From Blastococcus sp. HT6-4 (GTDB lineage Bacteria > Actinomycetota > Actinomycetes > Mycobacteriales > Geodermatophilaceae): DNA of 64,000 nucleotides. The notes under the pieces are model-generated. The model was not told where the DNA came from, did no database searches, and saw only the letters and a list, made by a program, of their open reading frames with translations. Positions 7,717 through 15,797 of this stretch are shown piece by piece. Position numbers and translations under genes: made by a program. Position 1 is the first letter of the stretch, and each line of letters starts with the position of its first letter. The stretch lies in NCBI RefSeq assembly GCF_039679125.1, contig NZ_CP155551.1, forward strand, positions 744,001 to 808,000, read 5' to 3'.

Positions 7717-9763
7717 CGCTCACCACTCCCAGCGTCTCGATCTGGGCTGTCCGGGACACCTCCGCGTAGGAGATGACGGGAAGCCGGGGAAGGATCTGGC
7801 GCATCAGGCGCGCGAGGGCGGCGCGGACCTGCGGAGAGCAGACGAGGACGGGCGAGAGGCCCGAGCGCTCGGCGTCCTCGAGCAGGCCGCTGCAGCCGTG
7901 GACGAGGGCGTCCACCGTGCCGGCGTCGAGCGCCAGGACGGCGCCGGCCTCGGTCTGGCGGACGGCCTCCAGCAGCCGCTGCTCGAACCCGGGCTCGAGC
8001 GTGAACACGTGCAGGCGCTCGTCCGGCGTGACGTACGGCTGGCTGATCGCCGAACCGAGCGCCGTCCGGGCCGCCTCGACGAGGCCGTCGAGGTCGGTCG
8101 AGTGCTTGGCACGTACAGAGAGTGCCTCGAAGATGCGGACCAGGTCGCGGATCGACACACCCTCGCCGAGCAACGCGTGCAACACGCGTTGCACCTCTCC
8201 CAGGGTGAGCAGCGCAGGGGTCAGTTCCTCGACGACGACGGGGTGCGAGCGGCGCACCATCTCCACGAGCAGACGGACGTCCTCGCGACCGAGGAGGTCC
8301 GCGGCGTTCTGCCGGACGACCTCGGCCAGGTGCGTGGTGATGACCGACGAACGATCGACGACGGTCGCGCCGGCCATCTCGGCGGCGCGCTGCAGCTCGG
8401 CCGGCACCCACTTGGCCGCCAGGCCGAACACCGGTTCGCGGGTGGGCCTGCCCGGCAGGCCGTCCAGACCGTCGCCGATGGCCAGCACGGTGCCCGCGGG
8501 GGAGCTGCCCTTGGCCACGGGGACACCGTTGAGCCAGATCACGTACTGCGACGACGGGAGCTCGAGGTTGTCGCGGGTGCGCACCAGGGGGATCACCAGA
8601 CCGGTCTCCATGGCGACCTTCCGGCGCAGTGCCTTGACCCGGTCGAGCAGGTCGCCGCCGCGGGCGGTGTCGACCAGGTCGACGAGGTCGAAGGCGACCT
8701 CGAGCTCCAGCGGGTCGACCCGCATCTTCTCGGCGATCGCCTCGGGCGAGTCGGGCGCCGGCTCGAGCTCGGCGGCGGCCGCGGCGGCCTCGGCGTCCTC
8801 GTCGACCTCCGGCTCGTCGGTCAGGCGCGCGGCCATCAGGAGGAAGGCGACGCCGATGATGAAGAACGGCAGCTTCGGCAGGCCGGGGAGGAAGCAGAGG
8901 GCCAGCGCCGCGCCGCCGGCGATCCGCACCGGCTGCTTGAAGCGCCCGAGCTGGGCCAGCAGGTCGGTGCCCATGTCGCCCTCGGTGGCCGAGCGCGTGA
9001 CGATGATGCCGGTCGCGGTGGACAGCAGCAGGGCCGGGATCATGGAGACCAGGCCGTCACCCACGGTCAGCAGCGAGAACGTGGAGACGGCCTCGCCGGG
9101 CGCCATGCCGCGCTGCATGACCCCGATCGCGAACCCGCCGATGAGGTTCACCAGCGTGACGACGATGCCGGCGATCGCGTCGCCCTTGACGAACTTGCTG
9201 GCGCCGTCCATCGACCCGTAGAAGTCGGCCTCGGCGGTGACCTCGTGGCGGCGCCTGCGGGCCTGCGCCTCGTTGATCAGCCCGGCGTTCAGGTCGGCGT
9301 CGATGGCCATCTGCTTGCCGGGCATGGCGTCGAGGGTGAAGCGGGCCCCGACCTCCGCCACGCGGCCGGCACCGTTGGTGATGACCACGAACTGCACGAT
9401 CGTGAGGATGAGGAAGACGACCAGGCCGACGATCAGCGAGCCGCCGATCACGAAGTGCCCGAAGGCCTCGATGACCTTGCCGGCGTAGCCGTCGGTGAGG
9501 ACCAGGCGGGTGGACGAGACGTTCAGCGAGAGGCGGAACAGCGTCGCGACGAGCAGCAGCGACGGGAAGACCGCGAAGTCCAGCGGCTTCCTGATCTGCA
9601 TGGCGACCAGCAGGATCAGCAGCGAGACGGTGATGTTGAGCCCGAGCAGCAGGTCCAGCAGCGCGGCCGGCAGGGGCACGACCAGCATGAGGACGATCGA
9701 CACGACGCCGATCGGGACGGCGGCCTTCCCCAGGCCCTTCACTGGCCCATCCCGGGCGGGCAC
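7697..9763 (-). CDS. flhA: flagellar biosynthesis protein FlhA (export gate)
   Basis: A 688-residue protein. The N-terminal half holds eight transmembrane segments and the conserved FHIPEP-type loop, here NGAGRVAEVGARFTLDAMPGKQ followed by AIDADLNAGLINEAQARRRR. The C-terminal cytosolic domain (about 350-688) forms the docking platform for chaperone-substrate complexes in the type III export gate with FlhB, FliP, FliQ and FliR. The frame opens at GTG 9763. GTG 9742 (VKGLGKAAVPIG) has a better-spaced GGGATGGG upstream and may be the true start. flhF overlaps its end. A 163-bp gap with palindromes and a weak sigma-28-like site separates it from flhB. Confidence 0.95.
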   Translation of the reverse strand: MPARDGPVKGLGKAAVPIGVVSIVLMLVVPLPAALLDLLLGLNITVSLLILLVAMQIRKPLDFAVFPSLLLVATLFRLSLNVSSTRLVLTDGYAGKVIEAFGHFVIGGSLIVGLVVFLILTIVQFVVITNGAGRVAEVGARFTLDAMPGKQMAIDADLNAGLINEAQARRRRHEVTAEADFYGSMDGASKFVKGDAIAGIVVTLVNLIGGFAIGVMQRGMAPGEAVSTFSLLTVGDGLVSMIPALLLSTATGIIVTRSATEGDMGTDLLAQLGRFKQPVRIAGGAALALCFLPGLPKLPFFIIGVAFLLMAARLTDEPEVDEDAEAAAAAAELEPAPDSPEAIAEKMRVDPLELEVAFDLVDLVDTARGGDLLDRVKALRRKVAMETGLVIPLVRTRDNLELPSSQYVIWLNGVPVAKGSSPAGTVLAIGDGLDGLPGRPTREPVFGLAAKWVPAELQRAAEMAGATVVDRSSVITTHLAEVVRQNAADLLGREDVRLLVEMVRRSHPVVVEELTPALLTLGEVQRVLHALLGEGVSIRDLVRIFEALSVRAKHSTDLDGLVEAARTALGSAISQPYVTPDERLHVFTLEPGFEQRLLEAVRQTEAGAVLALDAGTVDALVHGCSGLLEDAERSGLSPVLVCSPQVRAALARLMRQILPRLPVISYAEVSRTAQIETLGVVSGAVAIR

Positions 9764-9786
9764 GACGGTCGACGGCTCACCCCCTG

Positions 9787-9816
9787 TTCATCGGCAGGGC
9801 GGAGGGCAGCCGGTAC
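9787..9816 (-). promoter_or_regulatory. possible weak sigma-28 promoter for flhA
   Basis: On the minus strand a good -10 (GCCGATGAA, 9787-9795) lies 15 bases after GTACCG (9811-9816). The -35 lacks the TCA core of the stronger sites in this window, so support is limited. It would give a short leader to flhA. Confidence 0.3.
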
Positions 9817-9830
9817 CGGCGCGCGCCGCC

Positions 9831-9911
9831 GTCCTCCCTCACCGTGCGGCGTCCTCCCTCGCCGTCCACCGTGAGGGAGGACGCGCCATGATCAGGGAAC
9901 CTGATCATGGC
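9831..9911. repeat. palindrome array between flhB and flhA
   Basis: Two direct copies of GTCCTCCCTC (9831-9840 and 9851-9860) face an inverted copy, GAGGGAGGAC (9873-9882). The second copy forms a perfect 12-bp stem GCGTCCTCCCTC / GAGGGAGGACGC. Immediately after it, 9885-9911 is a perfect 12-bp-arm palindrome (GCCATGATCAGG, loop GAA). This looks like a repetitive extragenic element and could pause transcription or stabilise RNA inside the operon. Confidence 0.55.
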
Positions 9912-9926
9912 CGGCCCCCGCGGAGA

Positions 9927-11075
9927 TCAGGCGGCGGTGGGGGTCCGGCGTCGGCCGGCCTTGGGCAGCCCGGTGGTGTCCGGGGCCTCGAACCCGGGGC
10001 GGTGGAACCCGCCACGCACGCCGCGCGCGTCCAGGTGCATGACGAAGGCCAGCACGCGCGCGACCGCCGTGAACAGCTGCGGCGGGACCTCCTGGCCGAG
10101 TTCGCAGGAGGCGTGCAGCGCCCGGGCCAGGGGGACGTCCTGGACGAGCGGGACGCGGGCCTCCGTGGCCTTCTCCCGCAGCTTCGCCGCGACCGCCCCA
10201 GCACCCTTGGCCACCACGCGCGGCGCGCCCTTGGCGGCGTCGTACTTGAGCGCGACGGCGACGTGCGTCGGATTGACCAGCAGGACGTCGGCCTCGGCGA
10301 CCTCGCTCATCATCCGGTTGCGCGACATCGCCATCTGCACCCCGCGGCGGTGCGCCTTCATGTACGGGTCGCCCTCGGCCTGCTTGTGCTCCTGCTGGAT
10401 CTCGTACTTGCTCATCCTGAGCTGCTTCATCATCTTCTTGCGCACGACGACGTAGTCGGCGACGGCCAGGACCAGGCCGGTGACCGCGACGACGCGGAAC
10501 ATCAGGATCGCCGAGTCGGTGAACGTGGCCGCCACGGCCGAGAGCGGCAGCGCGCCCGCGGAGGACACCAGCGCCTGCGCCCGTTCACTGGTGATGATGA
10601 CGACCGTCCCGAGGGCGGCGGTCTTGATCAGCGCCTTCGCCGTCTCCCAGAGGCCCTGGGTGCCGAACATCCGCTTGATGCCGGGGAACGGGTTGAGCTT
10701 CTTCAGCGTGGGCTTCATCGGCTTGCCCGTCACGTGCACGCCGCCCTGGGCCGCCGACGAGACGACCCCCACGAGCATCATCGCGATCGCGGTCGGGAGC
10801 AGCGTCGTCAGGAAGGCCATCAGCGCCTTGCCCAGCAGCGCGGTGACCGAGGAGGCCTCGGGGTGCTTCACCACCGAGCCCACGTGCACGAACAGCTGCT
10901 GCACCGCCTCGAAGGCGTTCTCCACCAGCATCGGCAGCAGCCCGCTGGCGGCCGCGACGCCCAGCCAGGTGCCCAGCTCCTGGGTCCGCGGGATCTGCCC
11001 GTCCTTGCGCGCCTTCTTCAGGCGCTGGGGAGTGGGCTGCTCGGTCTTCTCACCACCGGGACCGTCCTTGGCCAT
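9927..11075 (-). CDS. flhB: flagellar biosynthesis protein FlhB (export switch)
   Basis: A 382-residue protein beginning MAKDGPGGEKTEQPTPQRLKK, with the family's EKTEQPTPkRLxxAR opening and four membrane helices. The cytosolic autocleavage motif NPTH is at residues 268-271. FlhB cleaves itself between N and P to switch export from rod/hook to filament subunits after a signal from FliK, which is encoded upstream. The C-terminal tail after about residue 350 is Arg/Pro-rich and disordered. It lies 22 bases downstream of fliR in the same transcript. Confidence 0.96.
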   Translation of the reverse strand: MAKDGPGGEKTEQPTPQRLKKARKDGQIPRTQELGTWLGVAAASGLLPMLVENAFEAVQQLFVHVGSVVKHPEASSVTALLGKALMAFLTTLLPTAIAMMLVGVVSSAAQGGVHVTGKPMKPTLKKLNPFPGIKRMFGTQGLWETAKALIKTAALGTVVIITSERAQALVSSAGALPLSAVAATFTDSAILMFRVVAVTGLVLAVADYVVVRKKMMKQLRMSKYEIQQEHKQAEGDPYMKAHRRGVQMAMSRNRMMSEVAEADVLLVNPTHVAVALKYDAAKGAPRVVAKGAGAVAAKLREKATEARVPLVQDVPLARALHASCELGQEVPPQLFTAVARVLAFVMHLDARGVRGGFHRPGFEAPDTTGLPKAGRRRTPTAA

Positions 11076-11097
11076 CAGGCCGCCGTCCGATCAGCCA

Positions 11098-11862
11098 TCA
11101 GCCGCTGCGCAGGGAGATCATGGCCCGGGCGCCGTGCTCGAGCAGGCTGTCCAGGGCCGGGGGGAGCAGGGGGAAGGTGAGGCCCAGCATCGCCAGGGTC
11201 AGCATGATCTTCACCGGGAAACCGAGGGAGAAGACGTTGAGGGCGGGCGCGGCCCGGCTGAGCAGGGCCAGTGCGACGTCGGCGAGCAGCAGCACCGCGA
11301 CCATGGGCCCGGCGATCTGCAGCGCGGCGAGGAACATCATGGAGAAGGCGGTGATGAGCACCACGGCCAGCTGGTCGGTGGGTACGTCACCGCCCACGGG
11401 GAGCCCCTCGTAGGAGGTCGCGAAACCCTTGACCATCAGCAGGTGCCCGCCGCTGGTGAACAGCAGCGTGGTGGCCAGCAGGTAGTGCAGCTTGCCCAGC
11501 GAGCTGTTCTGCGTCATCGACAGCGGGTCGTAGCCCGGCTGCAGCGAGAAGCCACCGGCGACGTCGAGGATGTCGCCGGCCATCTGCACCGCCGTGAACA
11601 GCACCTGCACGACGAAGCCGAGGCCGGCCCCGATGACGACCTCGGTCACGGCGGCGACCAGGAGGAACCCGGCGGTCGGCTCGGGCAGCGTGGCGGCGAT
11701 CTGGGTGGACAGCAGGACCGCCAGCGCCAGGGCCAGGGCGCCCTTGACCGCCCCCGGGATGACCCGGGAGTTGAACGGCGGGGCCAGCAGGACGAAGCCG
11801 GCGGCACGCGCCGTACCGAGGAGGAGGGCGGCGAGGGTGACCGCCGGGACCGAGAGGTCCAC
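11098..11862 (-). CDS. fliR: flagellar biosynthetic protein FliR
   Basis: A 254-residue membrane protein with about six hydrophobic segments from GTG 11862. The conserved segments FVLLAPPFNSRVIPGAVK near the N-terminus and FSMMFLAALQIAGPM later in the protein are family landmarks. FliR completes the FliP5-FliQ4-FliR1 export pore in the MS ring. Four bases separate it from the fliQ stop, so the pair is probably translated together. Confidence 0.95.
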   Translation of the reverse strand: MDLSVPAVTLAALLLGTARAAGFVLLAPPFNSRVIPGAVKGALALALAVLLSTQIAATLPEPTAGFLLVAAVTEVVIGAGLGFVVQVLFTAVQMAGDILDVAGGFSLQPGYDPLSMTQNSSLGKLHYLLATTLLFTSGGHLLMVKGFATSYEGLPVGGDVPTDQLAVVLITAFSMMFLAALQIAGPMVAVLLLADVALALLSRAAPALNVFSLGFPVKIMLTLAMLGLTFPLLPPALDSLLEHGARAMISLRSG

Positions 11863-11866
11863 GGCG

Positions 11867-12142
11867 CTACGTCCGGTCGAGCAGCGCCGGCAGCTGGTCG
11901 AACAGGGCGTGGGTGAAGCTGACCAGCTCGGAGAGCACCCAGTTCCCGGTGACCAGCAGGGCGATGGCGACGGCGATCATCTTGGGGACGAAGGAGAGCG
12001 TGGCCTCCTGGATCTGGGTCGCGGCCTGGAACAGCGAGATCAGGAAGCCCACGAGCAGCGCGGTCAGCAGGATCGGCGCGGCGACCTTCGCGGCGATCAT
12101 CATCGTCTGCGCCGCGATGTCGGTGACGTCGGCGTCGCTCAT
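11867..12142 (-). CDS. fliQ: flagellar biosynthetic protein FliQ
   Basis: A 91-residue, two-helix membrane protein starting MSDADVTDIAAQTMMIAAK, with GFLISLFQAATQIQEATLSFVPK, the FliQ signature. The family is normally about 89 residues, so the ATG at 12142 is preferred over a longer upstream frame. Unlike most fli clusters, it is separated from fliP by about 106 bp of repeat-like sequence, so it may be less tightly coupled to fliP. Confidence 0.95.
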   Translation of the reverse strand: MSDADVTDIAAQTMMIAAKVAAPILLTALLVGFLISLFQAATQIQEATLSFVPKMIAVAIALLVTGNWVLSELVSFTHALFDQLPALLDRT

Positions 12143-12248
12143 CGCTCGACTCCGGACTCGTTCCGCTCCTCGGTCGCTGTCCCCCGCAAGCGGGAGGTGC
12201 CCCCAGCCTGGAGCGATGCTCGCTCGCCCGTCGTTCTCGCAGCGCTCA
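12143..12248. repeat. inserted intergenic element between fliP and fliQ
   Basis: A 106-bp spacer where fliP and fliQ normally abut or overlap. It contains GTCCCCCGCAAGCGGGAGG, a small hairpin (CCCGC-AA-GCGGG), then TGCCCCCAG and CTGGAGCGATGCTCGCTCG. This composition is typical of dispersed actinobacterial intergenic repeats. No promoter or gene is recognisable in it. Confidence 0.4.
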
Positions 12249-13091
12249 TCAGCCGCCACCCCCGTACGAGCCGACCAGCGCGGTCGTGATCAGCGCCCAG
12301 CCGTCGACGACGACGAAGAGCAGCAGCTTGAACGGCAGCGACACGATGGTCGGCGGGACCATCATCATGCCGAGCGACATGAGCGCGGCGCTGACGAGCA
12401 TGTCCAGCACCAGGAACGGGATGAAGATGACCAGCCCGATGATGAAGGCGCTCTTCAGCTCCGACAGCACGAACGCCGGGATCAGGGTGGTCATGCTGAC
12501 CTGGGTGGCGTCGGCCGGGGGTTCCTCGCCGGACAGCCCGATCATGAGCTTGAGCTCGTCCTGCCGGGTGTTGTCGAGCAGGAACTCGCGCAGCGGCACG
12601 ACGCCGACGTCGTAGGCCTGCGAGACCGACATCGCCCCGTCCATGTAGGGCTGGACGGCGACCTCGTTGATGTCGGAGAACACCGGCCCCATCACGAACA
12701 GCGTGAGGAACAGGGCGATGCCGGTGAGCACCTGGTTCGGCGGCGACGTCGCCATGCCGAGCGCGTTCCGGGTGAGGCCCAGGACCACGATGATCTTGGT
12801 GAAGGAGGTGGCCAGCAGCAGCACCGACGGCGCGACCGACAGCACGGTGATCGCGAGGATCAGCGTGATCGAGCTGGACGGCGAGCCGTTGCCGATGGAG
12901 ATGTCGACGGCGCCGTCGACCGTGGGCGCGGTCGGGTCGGTGGGCGCGGTGGGCGCGGTGGGGGCGGCCGACGCGGGGTCGGCGAGCAGGACCGCGACCG
13001 CCGTGGCGAGCAGGCCCAGCAGCAGCACGACGGCGGCGCGGCGGCGGGTCTCCCGGTCGGGGCGCCGCAGCGGGCGCACGGGTGCGCTCAT
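12249..13091 (-). CDS. fliP: flagellar biosynthetic protein FliP
   Basis: A 280-residue protein with a cleavable signal peptide (basic start, hydrophobic 20-40, ending PASA-A). This is followed by a short Thr-Ala-Pro repeat (TAPTAPTDPTAPT) and four conserved membrane helices. The landmark segments are SFTKIIVVLGLTRNALG, PPNQVLTGIALFLTLFVM and the C-terminal VDGWALI. FliP forms the core of the flagellar export pore. Its ATG overlaps the fliO stop by four bases. The Thr-Pro spacer after the signal peptide is unusual. Confidence 0.96.
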   Translation of the reverse strand: MSAPVRPLRRPDRETRRRAAVVLLLGLLATAVAVLLADPASAAPTAPTAPTDPTAPTVDGAVDISIGNGSPSSSITLILAITVLSVAPSVLLLATSFTKIIVVLGLTRNALGMATSPPNQVLTGIALFLTLFVMGPVFSDINEVAVQPYMDGAMSVSQAYDVGVVPLREFLLDNTRQDELKLMIGLSGEEPPADATQVSMTTLIPAFVLSELKSAFIIGLVIFIPFLVLDMLVSAALMSLGMMMVPPTIVSLPFKLLLFVVVDGWALITTALVGSYGGGG

Positions 13092-13528
13092 GAACGGCGG
13101 ACCGTCCGCTCGCGGAGCCCGTCGACGAGCGACCCCCAGCCGTTGCGGTCCAGGACCGACCCCGCCAGCACGCCCTCGGAGGAGGCGCGGGCGGCGGGCA
13201 CCGGCACGGCCGGGGCGCCGTCGGCCGGCTCCGCCGCGGCGTGCAGCCGGGCGGGGGCGCGGCGCTCACCCAGGACGGCGTCCACGGCGTCCGCGTCGAC
13301 CTCGGCCAGCAGCGTGACCTGCTCCTCCGTGGCACCGATGACCAGGACGACGTCGGCGATCCGCACCACGTTGACGCTGCTGGTGCGCCCCATCCGCTGG
13401 CGGGCGACGACCTCGATCAGGCCGTTGCCCTGCCCCAGGCCCCGCTTCTTGGCCAGCCGGGCGGCGAACCAGAGGACGCCGCCGATCAGGGCGAGGGACA
13501 GGAACAGCCGGATGATCATCCACGTCAT
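13088..13528 (-). CDS. fliO: flagellar biosynthesis protein FliO
   Basis: A 146-residue protein with one N-terminal helix (about 4-24). A FliO core follows (LIEVVARQRMGRTSSVNVVRIADVVLVIGATEEQVTLL; a beta-rich segment ending in the typical LVIG-T motif). The tail is Ala/Pro-rich. FliO is a scaffold that helps FliP assemble. It overlaps both fliN and fliP by four bases, so the three are co-translated. Confidence 0.88.
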   Translation of the reverse strand: MTWMIIRLFLSLALIGGVLWFAARLAKKRGLGQGNGLIEVVARQRMGRTSSVNVVRIADVVLVIGATEEQVTLLAEVDADAVDAVLGERRAPARLHAAAEPADGAPAVPVPAARASSEGVLAGSVLDRNGWGSLVDGLRERTVRRS

Positions 13529-14265
13529 GACGCCGCCTGACCGAGTTCGGCGGCATCGGTCACGATCTCGCTGATCCGCAACCCGAAGTCCTCGTCGACG
13601 ACGACCACCTCGCCGCGGGCGATCAGCGTGCCGTTGACCAGCAGGTCGGCCGGGGCGCTGGCCGCGCGGTCGAGCTCGACGACCTCGCCGGGGTGCAGCG
13701 AGAGCAGCTCCTGCACGGTCATCCGGGTGCGTCCGATCTCGACGGTGACCTCCATGGCCACGTGGCGGAGCAGTTCGAGGCTGCCGCGCTGGTTCCGGGT
13801 CGCGGGCAGGGTGACCTGCAGGGCGAGGGTGGCCTGGTGCTCGCCGTCGGCCAGGAGCGGGACGGCGACGAACATGCCCTTGTCGCGCAGCCCGTCCAGG
13901 GCGGCGACCGGCTCCTCGGTCCGCTCCGAGGCGACCCGCACCCGGCCGAGCGTGGCCGCGGCGGCCTCCAGGGCGGGGCGGAGCGCGGAGGCGACGTCCA
14001 TCTGGCCGACGGGGGAGTTCTCCAGGGCGTCGACGACGTCGCCGGAGACGACGAGGACGACGTCACCGGAGACCTCGCCGGAGAGGCCCGCGGTCACCGC
14101 GACGGCGGCGGCGGGCGGAAGGGGGACGGTGTCGGGGTCGCTCACCGGGGCGCCGGCGGTCAGCGCGGAGGTGGAGGGGACCAGCGCAGCTGCGGCGCGG
14201 GCCGCCGCGGCGACGACCGCGGTGACGGTCTGGGAGTCCTGCGAGTCGGTGCGGGGCGCGGTCAT
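13525..14265 (-). CDS. fliN: flagellar motor switch protein FliN with extra N-terminal domain
   Basis: A 246-residue protein. The C-terminal ~80 residues (MEVTVEIGRTRMTVQELLSL to RISEIV) are the SpoA fold of FliN that forms the lower C-ring. The preceding 50-150 segment (GEVSGDVVLVVSGDVVDAL, then LRPALEAAAATLG) looks like a CheC/CheX-type domain, as in Bacillus FliY. However, I do not see the CheC phosphatase pair (E-x-x-N), so phosphatase activity is doubtful. It overlaps fliM and fliO by four bases. Standard FliN is about 100-140 residues. Confidence 0.9.
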   Translation of the reverse strand: MTAPRTDSQDSQTVTAVVAAAARAAAALVPSTSALTAGAPVSDPDTVPLPPAAAVAVTAGLSGEVSGDVVLVVSGDVVDALENSPVGQMDVASALRPALEAAAATLGRVRVASERTEEPVAALDGLRDKGMFVAVPLLADGEHQATLALQVTLPATRNQRGSLELLRHVAMEVTVEIGRTRMTVQELLSLHPGEVVELDRAASAPADLLVNGTLIARGEVVVVDEDFGLRISEIVTDAAELGQAAS

Positions 14266-15257
14266 GCGGAGTCCTTCGCGGCGTGCGGAGCGTGCGGGGT
14301 GGGGACGATGGAGGCGGCCAGCCGGCGTCGGTGGTTGCTGGCGATCGCGTAGGCGAACGTCGTGTCGTTGGTGGTGACCTCCAGCGGGCTGTCCCGCGGG
14401 TGACGGAGCAGCAGCACGTCGTCGACGGCGAGGGAGAGGAGGTCGGACGAGGAGACGGTGAGCGGCGCGAATCGGACGCTGACGTCGACCGGTACCAGGT
14501 TCAGCCGGGCGGCCAGCGCCTCACGAGCACGCTGGCGCTTGCGGAGGGCGGACTCCGACAACTGCGGGGACGCCGCGTTGTTGAGGGCCTGGGCGAAGGA
14601 CGAGAAGGGCAGCACGACCGTCGCCTCGCCCTCGCGGCTGCCGACGGCCATGTCGTAGGTGGCCACCATGACGGTGTCCGAGCCGGCGGCGGCCTGGGCG
14701 AGCTGCGGGTTGTACTCCCGGCCGGTGAGGACCGGCTGGATGTTGGTGACCGAGGACAGCGAGGCGGCGAACTCGTCGAGCAGCCGCTCCAGCAGGTGGT
14801 TGGTGAGGGAGGTCTCCATCGCCGTCATCGGCCGGTTCGGCTGCGTCGCGGCACCGGAGCCGCCGAGCATGTGGTCGACCATCGACATCGCGATGTCCAG
14901 CGGAAAGGCCAGCAGGCCCTTGCCGGTGAGCGGCTCCATGGTGAACGTGGAGATGAAGGTGGGGTTGGGCAGCGTCCCGACGTAGTCGTCGTAGGAGAAC
15001 TGCTCGATGCCGAGCAGCTCCACGCGGGCGCCGGTCCGGAGGAACGTCGTCAGGATCGTCGTCGCCTGGCGGGCGAACGCCTCCTGCGCGATCTGCATGA
15101 CCCGCACGTGCTCGCGGGAGAGCTTCGTGGGGCGGCGGAAGTCGTAGGTGCGCGGCTCCCCGCGCCGGCTGCGGCTGCCCGGGGGAGCGGTGGTCACGGG
15201 GGCGGCTGCCGGGGCCGGCGCGGCGGCCGGGGCCGGTCCGGTCTCGGGGGTGGTCAC
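14262..15257 (-). CDS. fliM: flagellar motor switch protein FliM
   Basis: A 331-residue protein from GTG 15257. Residues about 38-50 (YDFRRPTKLSREH) open the FliM middle domain. GGSGAATQPNRPMTAMETSL and the C-terminal SpoA domain (LVPVDVSVRFAPLTVSSSDLLSL) complete the C-ring subunit that sets rotation direction. The N-terminal EIDALL-type CheY-P binding peptide is not evident; instead there is an Ala/Pro-rich stretch. An ATG at 15269 lies inside a predicted sigma-28 -10 box, so GTG 15257 is preferred, which makes the mRNA nearly leaderless. Confidence 0.92.
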   Translation of the reverse strand: MTTPETGPAPAAAPAPAAAPVTTAPPGSRSRRGEPRTYDFRRPTKLSREHVRVMQIAQEAFARQATTILTTFLRTGARVELLGIEQFSYDDYVGTLPNPTFISTFTMEPLTGKGLLAFPLDIAMSMVDHMLGGSGAATQPNRPMTAMETSLTNHLLERLLDEFAASLSSVTNIQPVLTGREYNPQLAQAAAGSDTVMVATYDMAVGSREGEATVVLPFSSFAQALNNAASPQLSESALRKRQRAREALAARLNLVPVDVSVRFAPLTVSSSDLLSLAVDDVLLLRHPRDSPLEVTTNDTTFAYAIASNHRRRLAASIVPTPHAPHAAKDSA

Positions 15258-15264
15258 GCAAGAC

Positions 15265-15294
15265 CTCATCGGCGGACGGGTCGATCATCCTGAC
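15265..15294 (-). promoter_or_regulatory. sigma-28-type promoter for fliM
   Basis: Minus strand: GTCAGG (15289-15294), exactly 15 bases, then GCCGATGAG (15265-15273). The pattern matches the other flagellar promoters in the window. Transcription should begin about 15258, one or two bases before GTG 15257. Confidence 0.65.
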
Positions 15295-15360
15295 CGGGGG
15301 GCGCCGTCCGGCCGTGCCGGCAGGGGACGGCGTGGCACGTGGTGCCGGTGGGGCGCGTGA

Positions 15361-15390
15361 GGGGTGCCCTCCGTGATCGGAGGGCACCCC
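15361..15390 (-). terminator. terminator-like hairpin between fliL and fliM
   Basis: A perfect 13-bp stem (GGGGTGCCCTCCG with CGGAGGGCACCCC) and a TGAT loop. It should block read-through from motA-motB-fliL, leaving fliM dependent on its own promoter. No T-run is present, as is common in GC-rich actinobacteria. Confidence 0.7.
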
Positions 15391-15460
15391 TGCGTGGTCG
15401 TGCTGGGCGCTACTGCGTGACGTGCTCGGTCGAGTACGTGGCATCCGGTCGGACGTGGTC

Positions 15461-15529
15461 GGCGGTGACGATGTGCGCTGCGTGGGAGTTTCCGGAGCTG
15501 AAATCCCCACCCACGGCACATCGTCCGCC
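15461..15529. repeat. long imperfect palindrome in fliM-fliL gap
   Basis: GACGATGTGC (15467-15476) pairs perfectly with GCACATCGTC (15516-15525), flanked by GGCG/CGCC. Inner arms (GTGGGAGTTTCC with GCTGAAATCCCCAC) extend the pairing, for about 69 bp in all. The sequence is less GC-rich than its surroundings. The 15270-15797 gap holds no convincing gene. A minus-strand frame ending at 15410 has a last few codons (YSTEHVTQ) resembling the FliL C-terminus (YYTEYVTQ), perhaps a decayed duplicate. Confidence 0.5.
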
Positions 15530-15797
15530 TGGCCCATGCGCTCGTACCTCGACGGACGAGAGCGGCACCCATGATGTCGGTGTCCACGTCGAGCGCGACC
15601 CGGAGCACCACGGCCTGCGACTCATCCGGCCCCTGCCGCACCTGCAACGTGACAGGGGGCCTCGGCTCACCCGGTGGTGGGTAGGGGGCGCCGGCTCGCA
15701 TCAACCGGTCGACGAGGCGCTCCATCCAGCTCCGTGGACCGTGCATGGCTGGTGAGGCGGGATGACCCGGACATGACCGGTACCATGACGTCTCGGA

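Noticed and set aside
12139-13335. Minus-strand 398-residue frame across fliP
   Set aside because: Arg/Pro-rich shadow of fliO-fliP in another frame.
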